This document shows positions 1 to 8,256 of a DNA stretch of 45,961 nt, in pieces (within the stretch, counting starts at the first letter, position 1; every line of letters begins with the position of its first letter). The stretch comes from JBAZWE01 sp041658605 (GTDB taxonomy: Bacteria > Actinomycetota > Thermoleophilia > BMS3ABIN01), in the NCBI GenBank assembly GCA_041658605.1, contig JBAZZU010000018.1, forward strand, positions 1 to 45,961. Reading direction: 5' to 3'. Under the pieces are notes generated by a model that saw nothing but the letters and a program-made list of their open reading frames with translations, was not told where the DNA came from and ran no database searches. The position numbers were made by a program, and so were the translations under genes.

Positions 1-5
1 TAGAA

Positions 6-79
6 CGAAAAAGGCAAACCCATCGCGAGGTGGGGGCGCAAAGCTAGGGGTCTCGCAAGAGACAGCCCGGCCGCCGAAG
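6..79 (+). promoter_or_regulatory. Cyclic-di-GMP-I (GEMM-I) riboswitch aptamer
   Basis: The segment has the GEMM-I signature: AAAGGCAAACC at 10-20, then a hairpin (CCCATC/GGTGGG) closed by a GCGA tetraloop, the GGCGCAAAGCT core, a second hairpin GTCTC/GAGAC closed by GCAA, and CAGCCCGGCCGCCG closing P1. The GNRA loop on P2 and the conserved core match the class that binds cyclic di-GMP. It sits upstream of a secreted-protein gene and in the same block as a diguanylate cyclase, which fits. The promoter lies outside the window. Confidence 0.93.
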
Positions 80-130
80 CTCTTGAAGCTGCTCTTTATT
101 GAGTAGCAATTGACGTGTTGCAAGGTTAGC

Positions 131-172
131 AGCTCATCTGCTCCGACAGACCAGGCAGATTGAGCTTTTTTT
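131..172 (+). terminator. Rho-independent terminator, likely riboswitch expression platform
   Basis: AGCTCATCTGC (131-141) pairs with GCAGATTGAGCT (155-166), leaving one bulge, and is followed by seven T's (166-172). It stands 50 nt after the GEMM-I aptamer and 56 nt before the next start codon, as expected for transcription control. AAGCTC at 77-82, next to the aptamer's closing stem, is complementary to GAGCTT at 162-167 and could form the alternative anti-terminating pairing. Whether ligand turns the gene on or off cannot be decided by eye. Confidence 0.8.
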
Positions 173-228
173 AATGCCCCCACCTGGGAAGCCAGAAGCT
201 TGCGACGCGGTTTGTCTATTGGAAGAAG

Positions 229-663
229 ATGGCAATGGGCAACGCAAAAAGAAAAAGCAGAATTACGAGAATCACGATTCTTGCAATGATGTTGTTCGCA
301 GGCGCTTTGGCTTTGGTATTGTCGTCGGGTACAGGACTTGCCTCTTCCTCCTCCAGCAATATCAACGTCAAGGTGACTGTCATGGACACCGTCGGAGTCT
401 TGGTCGGCAAATCTGAGCCGGCTTCCGTGACTGGCATCAGAAACAGTCAGGTTGTTACAGAGTTTGTCACCCGGACGGCATCATCCCGGCTTGGCGATCG
501 ATACTCGGTTTACAGGGAAAACGTTCTCGGCGCATTTGCACTGGCGGGATTTCAGTCTGGATTGGGCGCGAGCAGGCCGAGCTTCGATGATGTTGCGCCG
601 GGTGGCGCAGTTTCAAATGACAAACCGGCAACGGAAGTGGTAGTTACTGTCAGTATGCTTTGA
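229..663 (+). CDS. Small secreted or membrane-anchored protein under the c-di-GMP riboswitch
   Basis: I do not recognise a family. The protein is about 144 residues. A basic N-terminus (KRKSR) leads into a hydrophobic segment (about residues 16-34), then a run of serines; this is a signal peptide or membrane anchor. The remainder is short strands rich in V, T and S with no cysteines and no enzymatic motif, compatible with a structural or surface protein. GGAAG at 221-225 could serve ATG 229 or the in-frame ATG 235, which has the better spacing. The gene is followed by its own terminator, so it is probably a single-gene unit read through the riboswitch. Known GEMM-I targets include pili, adhesins and matrix proteins, so an extracellular role is inferred. 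Confidence 0.7.
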   Translation: MAMGNAKRKSRITRITILAMMLFAGALALVLSSGTGLASSSSSNINVKVTVMDTVGVLVGKSEPASVTGIRNSQVVTEFVTRTASSRLGDRYSVYRENVLGAFALAGFQSGLGASRPSFDDVAPGGAVSNDKPATEVVVTVSML

Positions 664-702
664 CCGGACATGTCGTCCCCCGTCGGCCCCAAACCGACTT
701 TT

Positions 703-773
703 AGCCACGGCGGTCTGCATTTTGCCCGAATCCCTTCATTGGGATAGATGCAGCCGTCGAGGCTATTTTTTTT
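703..773 (+). terminator. Rho-independent terminator with a long imperfect stem
   Basis: AGCCACGGCGGTCTGCAT (703-720) pairs with ATGCAGCCGTCGAGGCT (748-764) with small bulges. The enclosed loop has its own small hairpin (ATCCC/GGGAT), and eight T's follow from 766. It closes the riboswitch-controlled gene. A separate small hairpin GTCGG/CCGAC lies just upstream (682-698). Confidence 0.75.
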
Positions 774-934
774 GTTTATTGAAGGAAACCAAACAAGTCA
801 TGTAGAAAAAGATTCTGCGGCTGAGAGTTGTACATCCGCATTGCCGCATCTCTCCGGCACGGACCAGGCATTCGAGTTTATTCAGTATCGAATGCTGTCG
901 TCATTCTTTGAAATTATGATGGAACAGGAGACAA

Positions 935-1465
935 ATGGACATTCAGGAACTGGTTGATTTGAGAATCGCTGAAATTCAATCACGTGCCGCGGGATCTTCT
1001 GCGCATAACCAACTCGTGGATTTCGATGATAATAAACGCGTAAGAACCACCAATGAGCGAAATGTGATCAAGAACAGAAGGTTCACGCGTGAACCGGATG
1101 TGCTTTGCGAGAAATCACAGGGCGGCGTACGCGGGTCTGGCAACATGGGCGACGTCCTGACCGCTATCGATGATTCCCTTGCACGGATTGCGGAAAAAAT
1201 GCTGGATGTCACGGATATGGTGGCGGGCGATTATGGCCGTCTCGAGAACGATCTTCTAAAATCACGCCTGGCTGTCCTGATGGGGGCTGAGTCGGTTCTG
1301 GATATGGCTGTAACGCTCAGGGAAAATGCACTTTTGATAAATTCAGAATTTCCGCAGAACAGCCGGGTGCGTGCGTTCGACGAAGAATACGCAACGCTGC
1401 GGTCTGATAAAGGCAGGGCCAGCATGCACAGCAACGGCGTTGCAGCCCTTTTCAGAAAGACCTAG
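935..1465 (+). CDS. Hypothetical protein, family not recognised
   Basis: A 176-residue soluble protein with no signal peptide and no cysteine-based motif (one Cys only). The first third is charged and low in hydrophobics. From about residue 72 it becomes amphipathic helix (IDDSLARIAEKMLDVTDM onward), suggesting a helical bundle or coiled coil. The start is supported by GGAG at 926-930, about 6 nt before the ATG. It is followed 32 nt later by a diguanylate cyclase on the same strand, so the two are probably co-transcribed, and a role in surface or motility signalling is possible. No function is claimed. Confidence 0.6.
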   Translation: MDIQELVDLRIAEIQSRAAGSSAHNQLVDFDDNKRVRTTNERNVIKNRRFTREPDVLCEKSQGGVRGSGNMGDVLTAIDDSLARIAEKMLDVTDMVAGDYGRLENDLLKSRLAVLMGAESVLDMAVTLRENALLINSEFPQNSRVRAFDEEYATLRSDKGRASMHSNGVAALFRKT

Positions 1466-1497
1466 ATTCATGGCGATTCCTTTTATCAGCAGTCCAA

Positions 1498-2553
1498 ATG
1501 GAAAGACCTGATGATTTGACTCCTGCCGGTATTTCTCCTAAGTTAGGCGATACCTTGAATCCGGATATCGAAAAACAACACGATCACGCGGCCGGGAATG
1601 GCGCATCCCTGTTTACCTCTAAAGCTAGCGCCTCTCTCAAGAACCATGAAACTGACATCATCAAGAAATGGCTAACGACCGTTATTGATGACCTTGGGCT
1701 TTCTTCGCTGCAATCATTCCCGACTCAGGAATTGTCGACCGGATTCCCTGAGCTGATAGATTACATTGTCAGGACGATCAAGGAATCACCCCGAGGCGGA
1801 AAAAGCGACTTCCATCTTGATGAAATTTCCGCCAGGCTCGCTACTTTGAGGCGGGAAGGGCCCGCTCTTGAAAAAATGCTGGAGGATTACGCATTGCTCA
1901 AGAGGCTGCTGGTCGATGCCGCCGTCATTGATCTGCGCAAGACAGATCTGGCTGCGATTCAGCTTTCGCAGCGGATAGATGAAGGTTTCAACAATATCCT
2001 GAAAGCCGGTATTGAGGCTTACGTCGAGCAAAACTCGATTGAACTGGAGCATCTCGCCAACACGGATGCCCTTACCGGACTTTATAATGTGAGATATTTC
2101 CGCAGACAGCTTCACAGAAACCTCGAGATGTACAAGCGTTACCGCGTTCCCTTTGCCCTGATGATGCTCGATCTGGATAATCTGAAGGAGCTCAATGACG
2201 CACTCGGGCATAACGCCGGTGACAGCGCGATCAGACACCTTGCCTCAGTCATGAGCCATGAAAAGCGGGAGACTGATATCGCGGTAAGATACGGAGGGGA
2301 TGAATTTTTCCTGCTTTTGCCCGGGACATCAACAGATGAAGCCGAGCGCCTTGGTCACAGGGTCAGTCAGCGCGTGAGACATATTAATCTAATGACCAGC
2401 GGGAAAGAGATTACCGGCGTGTCGATCGGTGTGGTTTCCTGCCCTGCCGATGGCACGGATGTCGGAGCATTGCGCTCGAAGGCCGACCGGGCGCTATATC
2501 TGGCGAAATCGATTGGCGGAGCCACGGTCTCGCGATACCGGGATTTCGCCTGA
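1498..2553 (+). CDS. Diguanylate cyclase with N-terminal RsbRD-like helical domain
   Basis: The protein makes cyclic di-GMP from two GTP. The C-terminal GGDEF domain (about residues 185-350) begins NTDALTGLYN, has the DLDNLKELND metal/GTP segment, and carries an intact RYGGDEF active site (GGDEF at 266-270). RETD ends five residues before GGDEF and is a canonical RxxD inhibitory I-site, so product feedback is expected. The N-terminal part (about 40-175) is all-helical, with KNHETDIIKKWL near its start, like RsbRD/RsbT-co-antagonist sensor domains. No membrane segment is seen, so it is cytosolic. The start is weak: no clear Shine-Dalgarno precedes ATG 1498, but no other start exists nearby in frame. 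It may supply ligand to the riboswitch 1.4 kb upstream. Confidence 0.9.
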   Translation: MERPDDLTPAGISPKLGDTLNPDIEKQHDHAAGNGASLFTSKASASLKNHETDIIKKWLTTVIDDLGLSSLQSFPTQELSTGFPELIDYIVRTIKESPRGGKSDFHLDEISARLATLRREGPALEKMLEDYALLKRLLVDAAVIDLRKTDLAAIQLSQRIDEGFNNILKAGIEAYVEQNSIELEHLANTDALTGLYNVRYFRRQLHRNLEMYKRYRVPFALMMLDLDNLKELNDALGHNAGDSAIRHLASVMSHEKRETDIAVRYGGDEFFLLLPGTSTDEAERLGHRVSQRVRHINLMTSGKEITGVSIGVVSCPADGTDVGALRSKADRALYLAKSIGGATVSRYRDFA

Positions 2554-2598
2554 TGCTGAATATTTTCGTATGAAAGACGGCTCACTGGCCGAAGCGGA

Positions 2599-3081
2599 TC
2601 AGAGCTTATAACCGATTTTACGTAGAAGCTCCTTACGCTCGGCGACATCAGCCTCATTTTCCAGCCCGGCGCTCGGGCCACCATCGATGACACCAAGTAT
2701 GCCCCTCCCCTGCCCGGTTTCTCCGATCAGCACTTCCACCGGGTTCGCGGTAGCGCAATAAATACCGCATACCTCCTGAACCTGCTTGATCGCGTTGAGG
2801 ACGTTGATGGGAAAGCCGCCCTCCATGAGGATGATAAATGAATGGCCCGCGCTGATTTCAAGTGCGTTTTTGCCCGCCAGTCGAATCAGTTCCTCATCAT
2901 TACCCGAACTCCTGACCAGCCTGGGACCGGATGATTCACAGAATGCCAGTCCGAACCTGAGCGCCGGTACGGACCCAGCCATTACTTCGTGAAGGTCCTC
3001 TACCGTCTTGATGAAATGAGCCTGCCCGAGGACCATGTTCATTTCTTCCGGTTTTTCAATTTTGACGATCGATGTATTCAT
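2599..3081 (-). CDS. Adenosine-specific kinase (DUF355 family)
   Basis: The 160-residue length and sequence match the PF04008 family, described as adenosine-specific kinase in archaea. Characteristic stretches are VLGQAHFIKTVEDLHE near residue 20, FGLAFCESSGPRLVR near 45, NALEISAGHSFIILM near 75, and VCGIYCATANPVEVL with GRGILGVIDGG near 105-135. The enzyme would phosphorylate adenosine in nucleoside salvage. Cytosolic, no signal peptide. AAGGAGAG lies 4 nt before the ATG. It is the last gene of the minus-strand run that starts at the potassium channel, 20 nt after the M28 peptidase gene. Confidence 0.85.
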   Translation of the reverse strand: MNTSIVKIEKPEEMNMVLGQAHFIKTVEDLHEVMAGSVPALRFGLAFCESSGPRLVRSSGNDEELIRLAGKNALEISAGHSFIILMEGGFPINVLNAIKQVQEVCGIYCATANPVEVLIGETGQGRGILGVIDGGPSAGLENEADVAERKELLRKIGYKL

Positions 3082-3101
3082 TGGTCTCTCCTTCCACTAT
3101 T

Positions 3102-4187
3102 TTATTGTGAGGCCCTTAGCCATAAGCCTGCAATCGACACCCTGGTGGCGCGTGCAAGCGCTTCACTGTCAATCTGGTCCGCGTCGTCGTAAATCGTGTG
3201 ATAGTAGGGATGATACGTGCTCGGATCGCTGCCCCAGTCCCAGTCGACGGTCACTGCAGGTATACCGTATTGCCAGTTAAACGGCTGAGCGTCCGAGCCG
3301 ATGTCCGTACCCTCTTCACGCACCGGCGTTTGCAGGTACTGGCCTGCCAGCTGCATGGTTCTGACCAGTGGCGCGGCGGCGGCGGCGCCTTCGTCCCATA
3401 CTCCGAAATAACTGCCGCCCGTTGCTCCGATTCCATCTATATTTATCATCTCCACTTTTTCAGCCAATCCGGCACTCGTTATCGCGGCGCCAAGGGCTCT
3501 GGCTCCGTATTCACCCTGTTCCTCGCCTGAAAATGCGCAGAAGACAATGGTTTTTCCCGGAGTCAATCCCAACTGTTTGATGATCCGGGCGGTTTCCAGG
3601 ATTGCCGCGACCCCGGCGGCGTTATCATCCGCGCCATTGAATGCCTGCCCGTTGCCATCAAGCCCGAGATGGTCGTAATGGCCCGCCAGGATAACATAGG
3701 AACCACCAGGATCTGTTCCGGGAATGACCCCGATGACATTATCGCTTTCAAGCCCCGCGGCGGTAAAATGCTGCTGGTATGAGCCGGGGCTGATGGCCGA
3801 CCATGGTATCAGTCCGAGGCTGATGAACTGGCTGGAGATATAGCTGGCTGCTGCCCTGGCGCCCGCTGACCCAGTACGGCGGCCCTGATATTTATCTGAA
3901 GCCAGTTCGGTGATCTGGGCCATCTGATAGTTTACGTCGTAAGCAGAGATAATACTTTTCAGGGTAGCGTCAACCGAGACTGGCTGGGGCGTGATATCGG
4001 GACTGGCTGGAATCGTGGAAGCCGGTGCGTTTGTGACGGTGTTGAAATTAAACTGTGCGGATGGCCTGGGAACAGAAACAACCCGGGACTGTTCCTCTGA
4101 ATCAGTACATCCTGCAATTGAAACGGCCGCCCATAGCAGGAAGCACGTCAAAAAAATGACCAGATGCTTCGAAAGTCTTTTTTCCAA
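3102..4187 (-). CDS. M28-family zinc metallopeptidase lipoprotein
   Basis: An exported aminopeptidase-type enzyme. The N-terminus has a hydrophobic stretch ending in the lipobox SIAGC, then a proline/serine-rich linker, so it should be lipid-anchored outside the membrane. The M28 zinc centre is complete: GHYDH, GADDNAAG, SGEEQGEYGA, MINIDGIG and YHPYYHTIYDD supply the H, D, E, D/E and H ligands plus the catalytic Glu. The frame is open to an ATG at 4265, but that start would overlap mutM by 76 nt. I chose TTG 4187, 2 nt after the mutM stop and just before the KRLSK-hydrophobic signal. No obvious Shine-Dalgarno precedes TTG, so the exact start is uncertain. Confidence 0.85.
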   Translation of the reverse strand: MEKRLSKHLVIFLTCFLLWAAVSIAGCTDSEEQSRVVSVPRPSAQFNFNTVTNAPASTIPASPDITPQPVSVDATLKSIISAYDVNYQMAQITELASDKYQGRRTGSAGARAAASYISSQFISLGLIPWSAISPGSYQQHFTAAGLESDNVIGVIPGTDPGGSYVILAGHYDHLGLDGNGQAFNGADDNAAGVAAILETARIIKQLGLTPGKTIVFCAFSGEEQGEYGARALGAAITSAGLAEKVEMINIDGIGATGGSYFGVWDEGAAAAAPLVRTMQLAGQYLQTPVREEGTDIGSDAQPFNWQYGIPAVTVDWDWGSDPSTYHPYYHTIYDDADQIDSEALARATRVSIAGLWLRASQ

Positions 4188-4189
4188 CG

Positions 4190-5017
4190 CTAGTGAATCT
4201 GGCAAGCCGGGCAAAAGTAGGTTCCCCTCCCCCCTACCTTTATCTTTTTGACTGTACAGCCGCATGTCGGGCAGGGTTGACCTTCGCGCCGGTGTACGGT
4301 GAAAGTATCCTGAAACCCTCCCTGGTTTCCTTCAGAATCCCGATATGTATCAATCGAGCTTCCCTTGTGAGCGATGGCAGAGCGCAGTGTGGCTTTTATC
4401 GAGCTGGCAAGATGCCTGATCTCATCATCCGAGAGTTCAAATGCGGGGCGCGACGGATGTATCCCTGCACTGAAAAGAGCCTCGTCCGCGTAGATATTCC
4501 CTATTCCTGCGATCATGTGCTGGTCGAGCAGAAATGATTTTATCGGCCTGTTGCGCTTTCCGACGATTTTCCTGAGCCGTGCGGCCGTGAACGAACGTTC
4601 CAGGGGCTCTGGCCCCATTTTTCCCCAGTATTTCTCTGCTTCCGATGCTTTGAGGATAATCGCCTTACCGAAGCGGCGCGCGTCATTGAAGGCTAGGCAG
4701 GTTTTATTCTCGAAACATAACAGCAGGCGCAGTTGTTTTTCCAGATCTTTCCTGATCGGATGATCTGCAAAAGTGAGCCTGCCGGTCATTCGAAGGTGGA
4801 TGACAAGTGTGCTACCGTCATCCAGTCCAAAGCGCAGGTATTTACCGCGCCTGGAGAGCTCGATCACGGTTCTGCCTATGAGTTGTCGCCTGAAGGCGCT
4901 GATGGCCGCAGGCGCCGTCACAAGCGGGTCTGGTACGATTACACCGACGAAGGTATGTCCGACTACGCTGCTCGACAGCTGGCGGCGGATGGTTTCTACT
5001 TCTGGTAACTCAGGCAG
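4190..5017 (-). CDS. mutM: Formamidopyrimidine-DNA glycosylase, apparently CTG-initiated
   Basis: This base-excision enzyme removes 8-oxoguanine and formamidopyrimidines and nicks the strand. The C-terminal zinc finger has C249, C252, C269, C272 and DNA-binding R264; HMIAGIGNIYADEALF is the helix-two-turn-helix. The N-terminus begins PELPEVETIRRQL only if translation starts at CTG (5015-5017), which has GGAGG five nt upstream. The proline after the initiator Met is the catalytic nucleophile. The first GTG inside the gene (4921) would remove it. In frame upstream of the CTG are only AAC, GTC, GAG, CTG, CCC and a TAA stop. At 275 aa the protein has normal family length. It lies between the MFS gene and the M28 gene. 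Confidence 0.93.
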   Translation of the reverse strand: MPELPEVETIRRQLSSSVVGHTFVGVIVPDPLVTAPAAISAFRRQLIGRTVIELSRRGKYLRFGLDDGSTLVIHLRMTGRLTFADHPIRKDLEKQLRLLLCFENKTCLAFNDARRFGKAIILKASEAEKYWGKMGPEPLERSFTAARLRKIVGKRNRPIKSFLLDQHMIAGIGNIYADEALFSAGIHPSRPAFELSDDEIRHLASSIKATLRSAIAHKGSSIDTYRDSEGNQGGFQDTFTVHRREGQPCPTCGCTVKKIKVGGRGTYFCPACQIH

Positions 5018-5099
5018 GTTGACCTCCAGGGGTTATCGTGCGTGTATTACATTATTATGCATCCGGAATGAACAGAACAACAGGAATAGAAGTAAAAGA

Positions 5100-6320
5100 T
5101 CAGCACGCGGCATCGTCACTGCCCCGTACGCGCTTCAGTTGGGATCTGAAAGCCAAGGCTACAAGCAGCGTCAGAATAAAGACTCCTACATCGAGTGACA
5201 TCGCCGCGTTGATGCCACTGTTATGCCAGATAATCGGGGTCAGCAGGCTGCTGCCGATTATGCTTCCCCACTCTCCGAAAGAGCCGATAAACCCTGTGAC
5301 ACCTCCCCGTTCCCGGGGGCGGGTGACATCTCCTATCAGTGAATAGAACGCGTTGAAATACGCCGGCGCTCCTGCGCCGCCAACTGCGAATGCGATGACC
5401 GTAAGTGTTGTGCCAGGATGAATCAGTACCACGAGGCTTTCCAGCGCCATTACCAGCAATCCGAGCGACATGACCCATATGCGACCGATCCTGTCTGATA
5501 GCTGTCCCAGGGGCGGGCTTAATAGTGCCGCGGAAATCCCGCTTGCCGCGAATGCCATGGCTATCTGACTGGCGCCCCAGTCCAGAAACTCCGCGGTCAG
5601 AATCGGCGCTGCAGTCAGGAATATGGCCAGCCCCATCATCTGAAAAAACTGGACGAGCGACAGCGAAAAAGTCGGAAGTCTCATCACGGATGATAGAATC
5701 TGTCCCGCCCGTGTCTTCCATTCCAGCTTTGAATCCTTTTGATGGCTCTTTTTAACCTTGACCTCTGGAATCCTCAGGCTGAGCAAAAAGCAGCCGGCGC
5801 CGAGCAGCCCACCGACCCAGAAAGGTGTCTGCAGCGAGTATAACTGGGAGAGGGCTCCCCCCAGGATCGGGCCGGCGATCACCCCGATGTTTATTGCGCT
5901 GCTCATGACCCCGTTGGCAAGGCCACGAAGCTCTACTGGTGTCCGGTCATTAAGATACGACTGTGAGCCGACAAGAAATCCCGATGAAGCCACACCCTGA
6001 AGAATCCGGAGCGTAACCATCAATGCCGTGTTAATGGTAAGCGCATAAGCGATAGTGGTTATCGCGAACATCAGCAATGACGCCGACATTATCCATCTTC
6101 GTCCAATATGATCGGATAACACGCCCAGTGGGAACTGAAAAAGCACGCGTCCGATGAAAAACGCCGCGACTATGAGACCGACTTCATACTCGTTGAATTC
6201 CAGTTGATCTGCGTAGAGGGGAAGCAGTGGTATCAGCATCATGAAACCGGTCATCAAAACCGCGCTGGAAAATGACAGCGCGTAAATACTCCAGTGAAGC
6301 TTCCTCAGTAGTTTGAACAT
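5100..6320 (-). CDS. Major facilitator superfamily transporter
   Basis: A 406-residue polytopic membrane protein with about 12 hydrophobic segments. The loop after TM2 has the MFS signature GVLSDHIGRR, and the equivalent loop in the second half has GQLSDRIGRI, showing the usual internal duplication. ILQGVASSGFLVGSQSYLND in TM4 and GGAGAPAYFNAFYSLIGDVTRPRERG in TM10 resemble drug/sugar-type efflux members. Substrate cannot be read from sequence. It starts 17 nt after the argS stop and is followed by mutM 82 nt later, so it sits within a long minus-strand transcription unit. Confidence 0.9.
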   Translation of the reverse strand: MFKLLRKLHWSIYALSFSSAVLMTGFMMLIPLLPLYADQLEFNEYEVGLIVAAFFIGRVLFQFPLGVLSDHIGRRWIMSASLLMFAITTIAYALTINTALMVTLRILQGVASSGFLVGSQSYLNDRTPVELRGLANGVMSSAINIGVIAGPILGGALSQLYSLQTPFWVGGLLGAGCFLLSLRIPEVKVKKSHQKDSKLEWKTRAGQILSSVMRLPTFSLSLVQFFQMMGLAIFLTAAPILTAEFLDWGASQIAMAFAASGISAALLSPPLGQLSDRIGRIWVMSLGLLVMALESLVVLIHPGTTLTVIAFAVGGAGAPAYFNAFYSLIGDVTRPRERGGVTGFIGSFGEWGSIIGSSLLTPIIWHNSGINAAMSLDVGVFILTLLVALAFRSQLKRVRGSDDAAC

Positions 6321-6337
6321 ATTGAGCTTTTCTTGAT

Positions 6338-8026
6338 TTACATACTCTCTGGAGCGGAAACGCCAACCAGATTCAGACAGGAAGCTATGACGTTACGTGT
6401 CAGGCCGCAAAGATCGATGCGGAATGACGCGGTGCCGGGTTCGGCCTTGATAACGGGGCAGTTGTGATAAAAAGTGTGAAAAGTGGCAGCCAGCTCCCTG
6501 GCGTAGGCAGTGATTCGCTGCGGGCCGCGATTATCCGCGGCCGTCTGCACTGCAAGCGGAAACTCGAGCAGCTTGAGGATAAGTTCGCGCTCCTGGTCCT
6601 CTACGGCGTCATATTCGGAAACTGAAGAATCTCCGGAAATTTCGGCTTCAGCCTTCCTCAGGATGCTGCAGATGCGCGCGTGTGCGTATTGAACATAATA
6701 GACCGGGTTCTCCTCCGACTTGAGTTTTGCTTTTTCCAGGTCCAGGTCCAGCGTGCTGTCATGGCTGCGGTCAACGAGAAAAAAGCGGGCCGCGTCGACA
6801 CCGATGCTGTCAAGCAGTTCCTCGAGGGAAACCATCGTCCCGGCTCTTTTTGACATCTGTTTCTTCTCGCCCAGTTCGACGACATTAACAAGCTGACCGA
6901 TGATGATCTCCAGCATTTCCGGATCGTGGGACAATGCCTCGAAAGCGGCCTTCATCCTGGGTACATAACCATGATGATCCGCGCCCCAGATATTCATCAG
7001 TTTATTGAAACCCCTGCCCAGCTTGTCGCGGTGATAGGCGATGTCAGACGCAAAGTAGGTTGGGTCGCCGGAACCACGGACGAGAACACGATCCTTATCG
7101 TCACCATATCTTGTGGTGCAGAGCCAGAGGGCCTCTTCCCTTTCAATGACTTCGCCGGCCTGCCGTAGTTCGTCGATTGAAGCCATGACGGCCCCTTCAT
7201 CATAAAGACCCGATTCCGAAAACCAGACGTCAAACGAAACACGGAAACGATCGAGGTTGGAGCGCATCTCTTCAAGAACCAGCTCACACCCCCGGTTTCT
7301 AAAAAAACCAACGGCTTCATCGCCGGGTTCAGGACTCAACCCCGCTACGAACCTGTCGCCGATCTCAGACTTGATCAATTCGGCTATATGTACAGGGTAA
7401 TCTCCCTGGTAACCATCTTCCGGCAGTCTGGCGTCAATACCAAAAGACTGGGCATATCTGGACGCGACAGATTTTCCGAACAGGTTCATCTGAGACCCGT
7501 AATCATTGATATAAAATTCTTTGGTGACTTTCAGGCCTGAAAAGCTGAATATCCTGGCCAGCGAGTCTCCATACGCGGCATAGCGGGCGTGTCCGACATG
7601 CAGGGGTCCGGTTGGATTCGCGCTTACGAATTCCAGCAGGATGTTTTGCGTTTCATTTAAGGTGCCGGATCCATAATCTGCGCCCAGAGCCAGTGCATCC
7701 CGGGCCGCCCCGACAAGGGCTTCTCCCGTAAGGAAGAAGTTAATAAATCCAGGTCCGGCCAGCTCGATGGACTGCACGATGCCCGAGAGTCTCGAATCGG
7801 CCTTCAGGTCGTCGATGAGCTCGGTGGCAAGTTCGCGTGGTGGCCGTCCCGCGACGCTTGCGGCGATCATCGCGATATTTGTGGAAAGGTCGCCATGCTG
7901 TCTGGCGGCAGGCCTGTCCAGAATGATCGAATTCCCGAGGTCAGGATTCCCCCACTCAGAGAACCTTCCAGCAGCCGCCCCTGAGATTATTCGCGCTATA
8001 TCTGAAATAAAATCTACCGGGGCCAT
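6338..8026 (-). CDS. argS: Arginyl-tRNA synthetase
   Basis: Class I synthetase charging tRNA-Arg. Visible are the N-terminal Add-1 domain (DRPAARQHGDLSTNIAM), the HIGH-type motif LHVGHARYAAYGDSLARIF (about residue 145), the KQMSKRAG motif for KMSKS near 395, and a helical anticodon-binding domain ending LNLVGVSAPESM, the usual ArgS C-terminus. The length of 562 aa is normal. The ATG overlaps the DUF3006 stop (ATGA). A tRNA-Arg(CCG) gene lies at the far end of the window. Confidence 0.97.
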   Translation of the reverse strand: MAPVDFISDIARIISGAAAGRFSEWGNPDLGNSIILDRPAARQHGDLSTNIAMIAASVAGRPPRELATELIDDLKADSRLSGIVQSIELAGPGFINFFLTGEALVGAARDALALGADYGSGTLNETQNILLEFVSANPTGPLHVGHARYAAYGDSLARIFSFSGLKVTKEFYINDYGSQMNLFGKSVASRYAQSFGIDARLPEDGYQGDYPVHIAELIKSEIGDRFVAGLSPEPGDEAVGFFRNRGCELVLEEMRSNLDRFRVSFDVWFSESGLYDEGAVMASIDELRQAGEVIEREEALWLCTTRYGDDKDRVLVRGSGDPTYFASDIAYHRDKLGRGFNKLMNIWGADHHGYVPRMKAAFEALSHDPEMLEIIIGQLVNVVELGEKKQMSKRAGTMVSLEELLDSIGVDAARFFLVDRSHDSTLDLDLEKAKLKSEENPVYYVQYAHARICSILRKAEAEISGDSSVSEYDAVEDQERELILKLLEFPLAVQTAADNRGPQRITAYARELAATFHTFYHNCPVIKAEPGTASFRIDLCGLTRNVIASCLNLVGVSAPESM

Positions 8027-8253
8027 TACGACTCACCTTTCCCGGATTTCAGGTCATCCTGTAATCGGGAGATTTCAGCGGAGACAGAATTTCGCCGCTC
8101 GGTATCGATGGACGCTTCTATATTCAGGTAGTCTCCTTCGGAAATATCTGCGGGAAGCAGCGCTCTGGGGATAACAGCCTCAGCGCCGTCAATCAGGAGT
8201 ATAGCCTTGTCACCCTCGAAGCGATCGAGGTAGCAGTTTGACTTGCGGGCCAA
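8026..8253 (-). CDS. DUF3006 domain protein
   Basis: A 75-residue protein with the DUF3006 pattern: YLDRFEGDKAILLIDGAEAVIPRALLPADISEGDYLNI, predicted as a small beta-barrel, then a charged C-terminal helix. The molecular function of this family is unknown; members often lie next to hydrolases or housekeeping genes. It starts 3 nt after the channel stop and ends inside the argS start (ATGA overlap), so it is translationally coupled to argS. Confidence 0.75.
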   Translation of the reverse strand: MARKSNCYLDRFEGDKAILLIDGAEAVIPRALLPADISEGDYLNIEASIDTERRNSVSAEISRLQDDLKSGKGES

Positions 8254-8256
8254 AAT

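Noticed and set aside
748..957. 69-residue plus-strand frame between the first two genes
   Set aside because: It begins inside a terminator stem, has no ribosome binding site and no recognisable composition.
4188..4265. N-terminal extension of the M28 peptidase to ATG 4265
   Set aside because: It would overlap the mutM zinc-finger coding region by 76 nt and put 26 residues before the lipoprotein signal.
4922..5017. Treating the sequence upstream of mutM GTG 4921 as intergenic
   Set aside because: The same frame continues with PELPEVETIRRQL, the obligatory Fpg N-terminus, so it is coding.
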